From positions 1 through 26,265 of the forward strand of contig CAZJBP010000023.1 in assembly GCA_964544115.1 (NCBI GenBank): a DNA stretch of 26,265 bases, read 5' to 3'. The first letter of the stretch is position 1, and each line of letters opens with the position of its first letter. Source of the DNA: CAZJBP01 sp964544115. Its GTDB lineage: Bacteria; Verrucomicrobiota; Kiritimatiellia; UBA8416; JADHWI01. Below, piece by piece: positions 25,190-26,265 of the stretch. The notes beneath the pieces were generated by a model. That model saw only the letters and a list, made by a program, of their open reading frames with translations. It was not told where the DNA came from and ran no database searches. Position numbers and translations under genes: made by a program.

Positions 25190-26265
25190 TCTGGCAGCCC
25201 TTTCACCTTGCGGTCCACCGTGCGCCCCTCGGCGTCCAGCACTTCGACCACCAGCGGCATCTGCCCCATGGCGTGCGTCGCACAGGAGAGGCACGGGTCG
25301 TAGGCGCGGATGGCCACCTCCACGCGATTCAGAAGCCCCTCGGTGATCTTCGCCCCCGAGAGGTATTTCCGGGCGACCCCTTCCACCGCCAGATTCATGG
25401 GCGTGTTGTTGTGCGTCGTGGAGACGATCAGATTGCACATCGTCACCTGGTCGTTCTCGTCGACCTTGTAATGATGGAACAGCGTTCCGCGCGGGGCCTC
25501 GATCAGGCCCACGGCCTCAGGCCGCCGCGTGCCCTTGACCACCAGGTCCGTGCCCTGCAGGTCCGGGTCGTGCAGGAGGTCGCGGATCTTCTCGATCGAG
25601 TGCAGCGTTTCGATCATGCGCGTCCAGTGGTAGGCCATCGTGACGTTGCATGGGGCGCTGCCGACCGCCGCAAAGAACTCCTTGCGGGCCTTCTCCGCCT
25701 CGGGCGTGTCGATAAACGCGCAGGTGTTCAGGCGAGCCAGCGGCCCCACGCGGTACCAGCCGGTCTCCGGCCCCAGTGATCGGATGAACGGGAACTTCAT
25801 GTACGACCAGGGCCTGACCTCCTCGGCGATGTACTGCACGTAGTTCTGGTAGTTCACCTGGTCGAAGATGGCGCCGCCGGCGCGATCGATGGCGCGCAGG
25901 TTTCCGTGGTACAGGTCCAGGGCGCCATCGGCGCGCACGAGCGAGAGGTGGTTCGAGTCAAACGAGCCGAAATCGGCCAGTTCGCCGATGTGTTCGACGG
26001 TATAATCGGCGGCGATCTTCAGCGCCGACCGCGCCCACGCCATCATCTGGTCCAGGTCTTTCAGGAACCCGTCGCGTTCGGCGATGGACAGGTTCTTGTT
26101 GACGCCGCCCGGCACCGCGCCGGTGCCATGGATCTTCTTGCCCGCCGTGGCCTTGATCAACTCCTGCCCGTACTTGCGCATCATCACGCCCTGCACGGCC
26201 AGCGCCGGATGCTTGCGCGCCACGCCCACGACGTTGCGGATCATCGGGTCGGCGTCGAAGCCGAA
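25186..26265 (-). CDS. [NiFe] hydrogenase large subunit, C-terminal part (cut by window edge)
   Basis: This is the catalytic subunit carrying the Ni-Fe centre. The frame is open to the window edge and shows 359 residues. The C-terminal nickel motif DPCLSCATH is intact. It is followed by a 28-residue tail starting AMGQMPL, which the neighbouring protease would remove after the histidine. Internal segments KKIHGTGAVPGGVNKNLS and PRGTLFHHYKVDE fit group 3 (HoxH/MvhA-like) cytoplasmic enzymes rather than membrane uptake hydrogenases. The electron partner (NAD, F420-independent or heterodisulfide reductase) would be encoded beyond the window. The N-terminal nickel motif RxCGxC is also outside. Confidence 0.94.
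   Translation of the reverse strand, partial: FGFDADPMIRNVVGVARKHPALAVQGVMMRKYGQELIKATAGKKIHGTGAVPGGVNKNLSIAERDGFLKDLDQMMAWARSALKIAADYTVEHIGELADFGSFDSNHLSLVRADGALDLYHGNLRAIDRAGGAIFDQVNYQNYVQYIAEEVRPWSYMKFPFIRSLGPETGWYRVGPLARLNTCAFIDTPEAEKARKEFFAAVGSAPCNVTMAYHWTRMIETLHSIEKIRDLLHDPDLQGTDLVVKGTRRPEAVGLIEAPRGTLFHHYKVDENDQVTMCNLIVSTTHNNTPMNLAVEGVARKYLSGAKITEGLLNRVEVAIRAYDPCLSCATHAMGQMPLVVEVLDAEGRTVDRKVKGLPD

Overview
The window is about 26 kb of gene-dense, GC-rich bacterial chromosome. It holds roughly 24 genes on both strands. No rRNA, tRNA, insertion sequence, phage gene or CRISPR array is visible. The gene content suggests an anaerobic or H2-metabolising environmental bacterium: a group 3 type [NiFe] hydrogenase large subunit with maturation genes, an indolepyruvate:ferredoxin oxidoreductase, a KamA-type radical SAM enzyme and sigma-54 control. 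A PVC-superphylum, Omnitrophota-like or Desulfobacterota-like origin is possible, but there is no 16S or other decisive marker, so the placement is a guess.

Layout: (1) 1-1270 minus, 5' two thirds of gyrB, cut by the window edge, divergent from (2) an APC-type permease with a soluble C-terminal domain and a secreted low-complexity protein (1458-4093 plus). (3) 4115-6654 minus, purM-hisH-hisF, linking purine and histidine synthesis. (4) After a 459-bp divergent gap, a plus-strand block: kamA-type radical SAM aminomutase, a D-Ala-D-Ala-ligase-like ATP-grasp enzyme, and a second ATP-grasp enzyme fused to a GNAT acetyltransferase. This looks like a small pathway for an acetylated, peptide-bonded beta-amino acid compound. 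It is followed by a histidine kinase and a single-receiver response regulator that carries a one-base frameshift. (5) 12746-15051: a sigma-54 activator with a degenerate receiver (minus), divergent from two short unknown genes (plus) that lie behind a very good -24/-12 promoter. (6) 15149-19038 minus: iorA-iorB-phenylacetate-CoA ligase-ACT protein, tightly overlapping, for aryl-pyruvate/aryl-acetate metabolism. Here IorA lacks the usual C-terminal ferredoxin domain. (7) 19143-26265 minus: hydrogenase large subunit (3' part), its C-terminal protease, a receiver-only response regulator, then hypF-hypC-hypD-hypE-hypA. hypB is not in the window.

The two parts I judge most likely to be new biology are the kamA/ATP-grasp/ATP-grasp-GNAT block (7114-11010) and the self-contained sigma-54 module (12746-15051). 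The module's activator has lost all four receiver active-site positions and its likely targets are proteins of unknown function. Several short DNA/RNA structures are also recorded: a terminator-like hairpin inside the kamA block, a perfect 18-bp palindrome and a possible Shine-Dalgarno-masking hairpin upstream of iorA, and GTAA-type half-sites in the sigma-54 control region.
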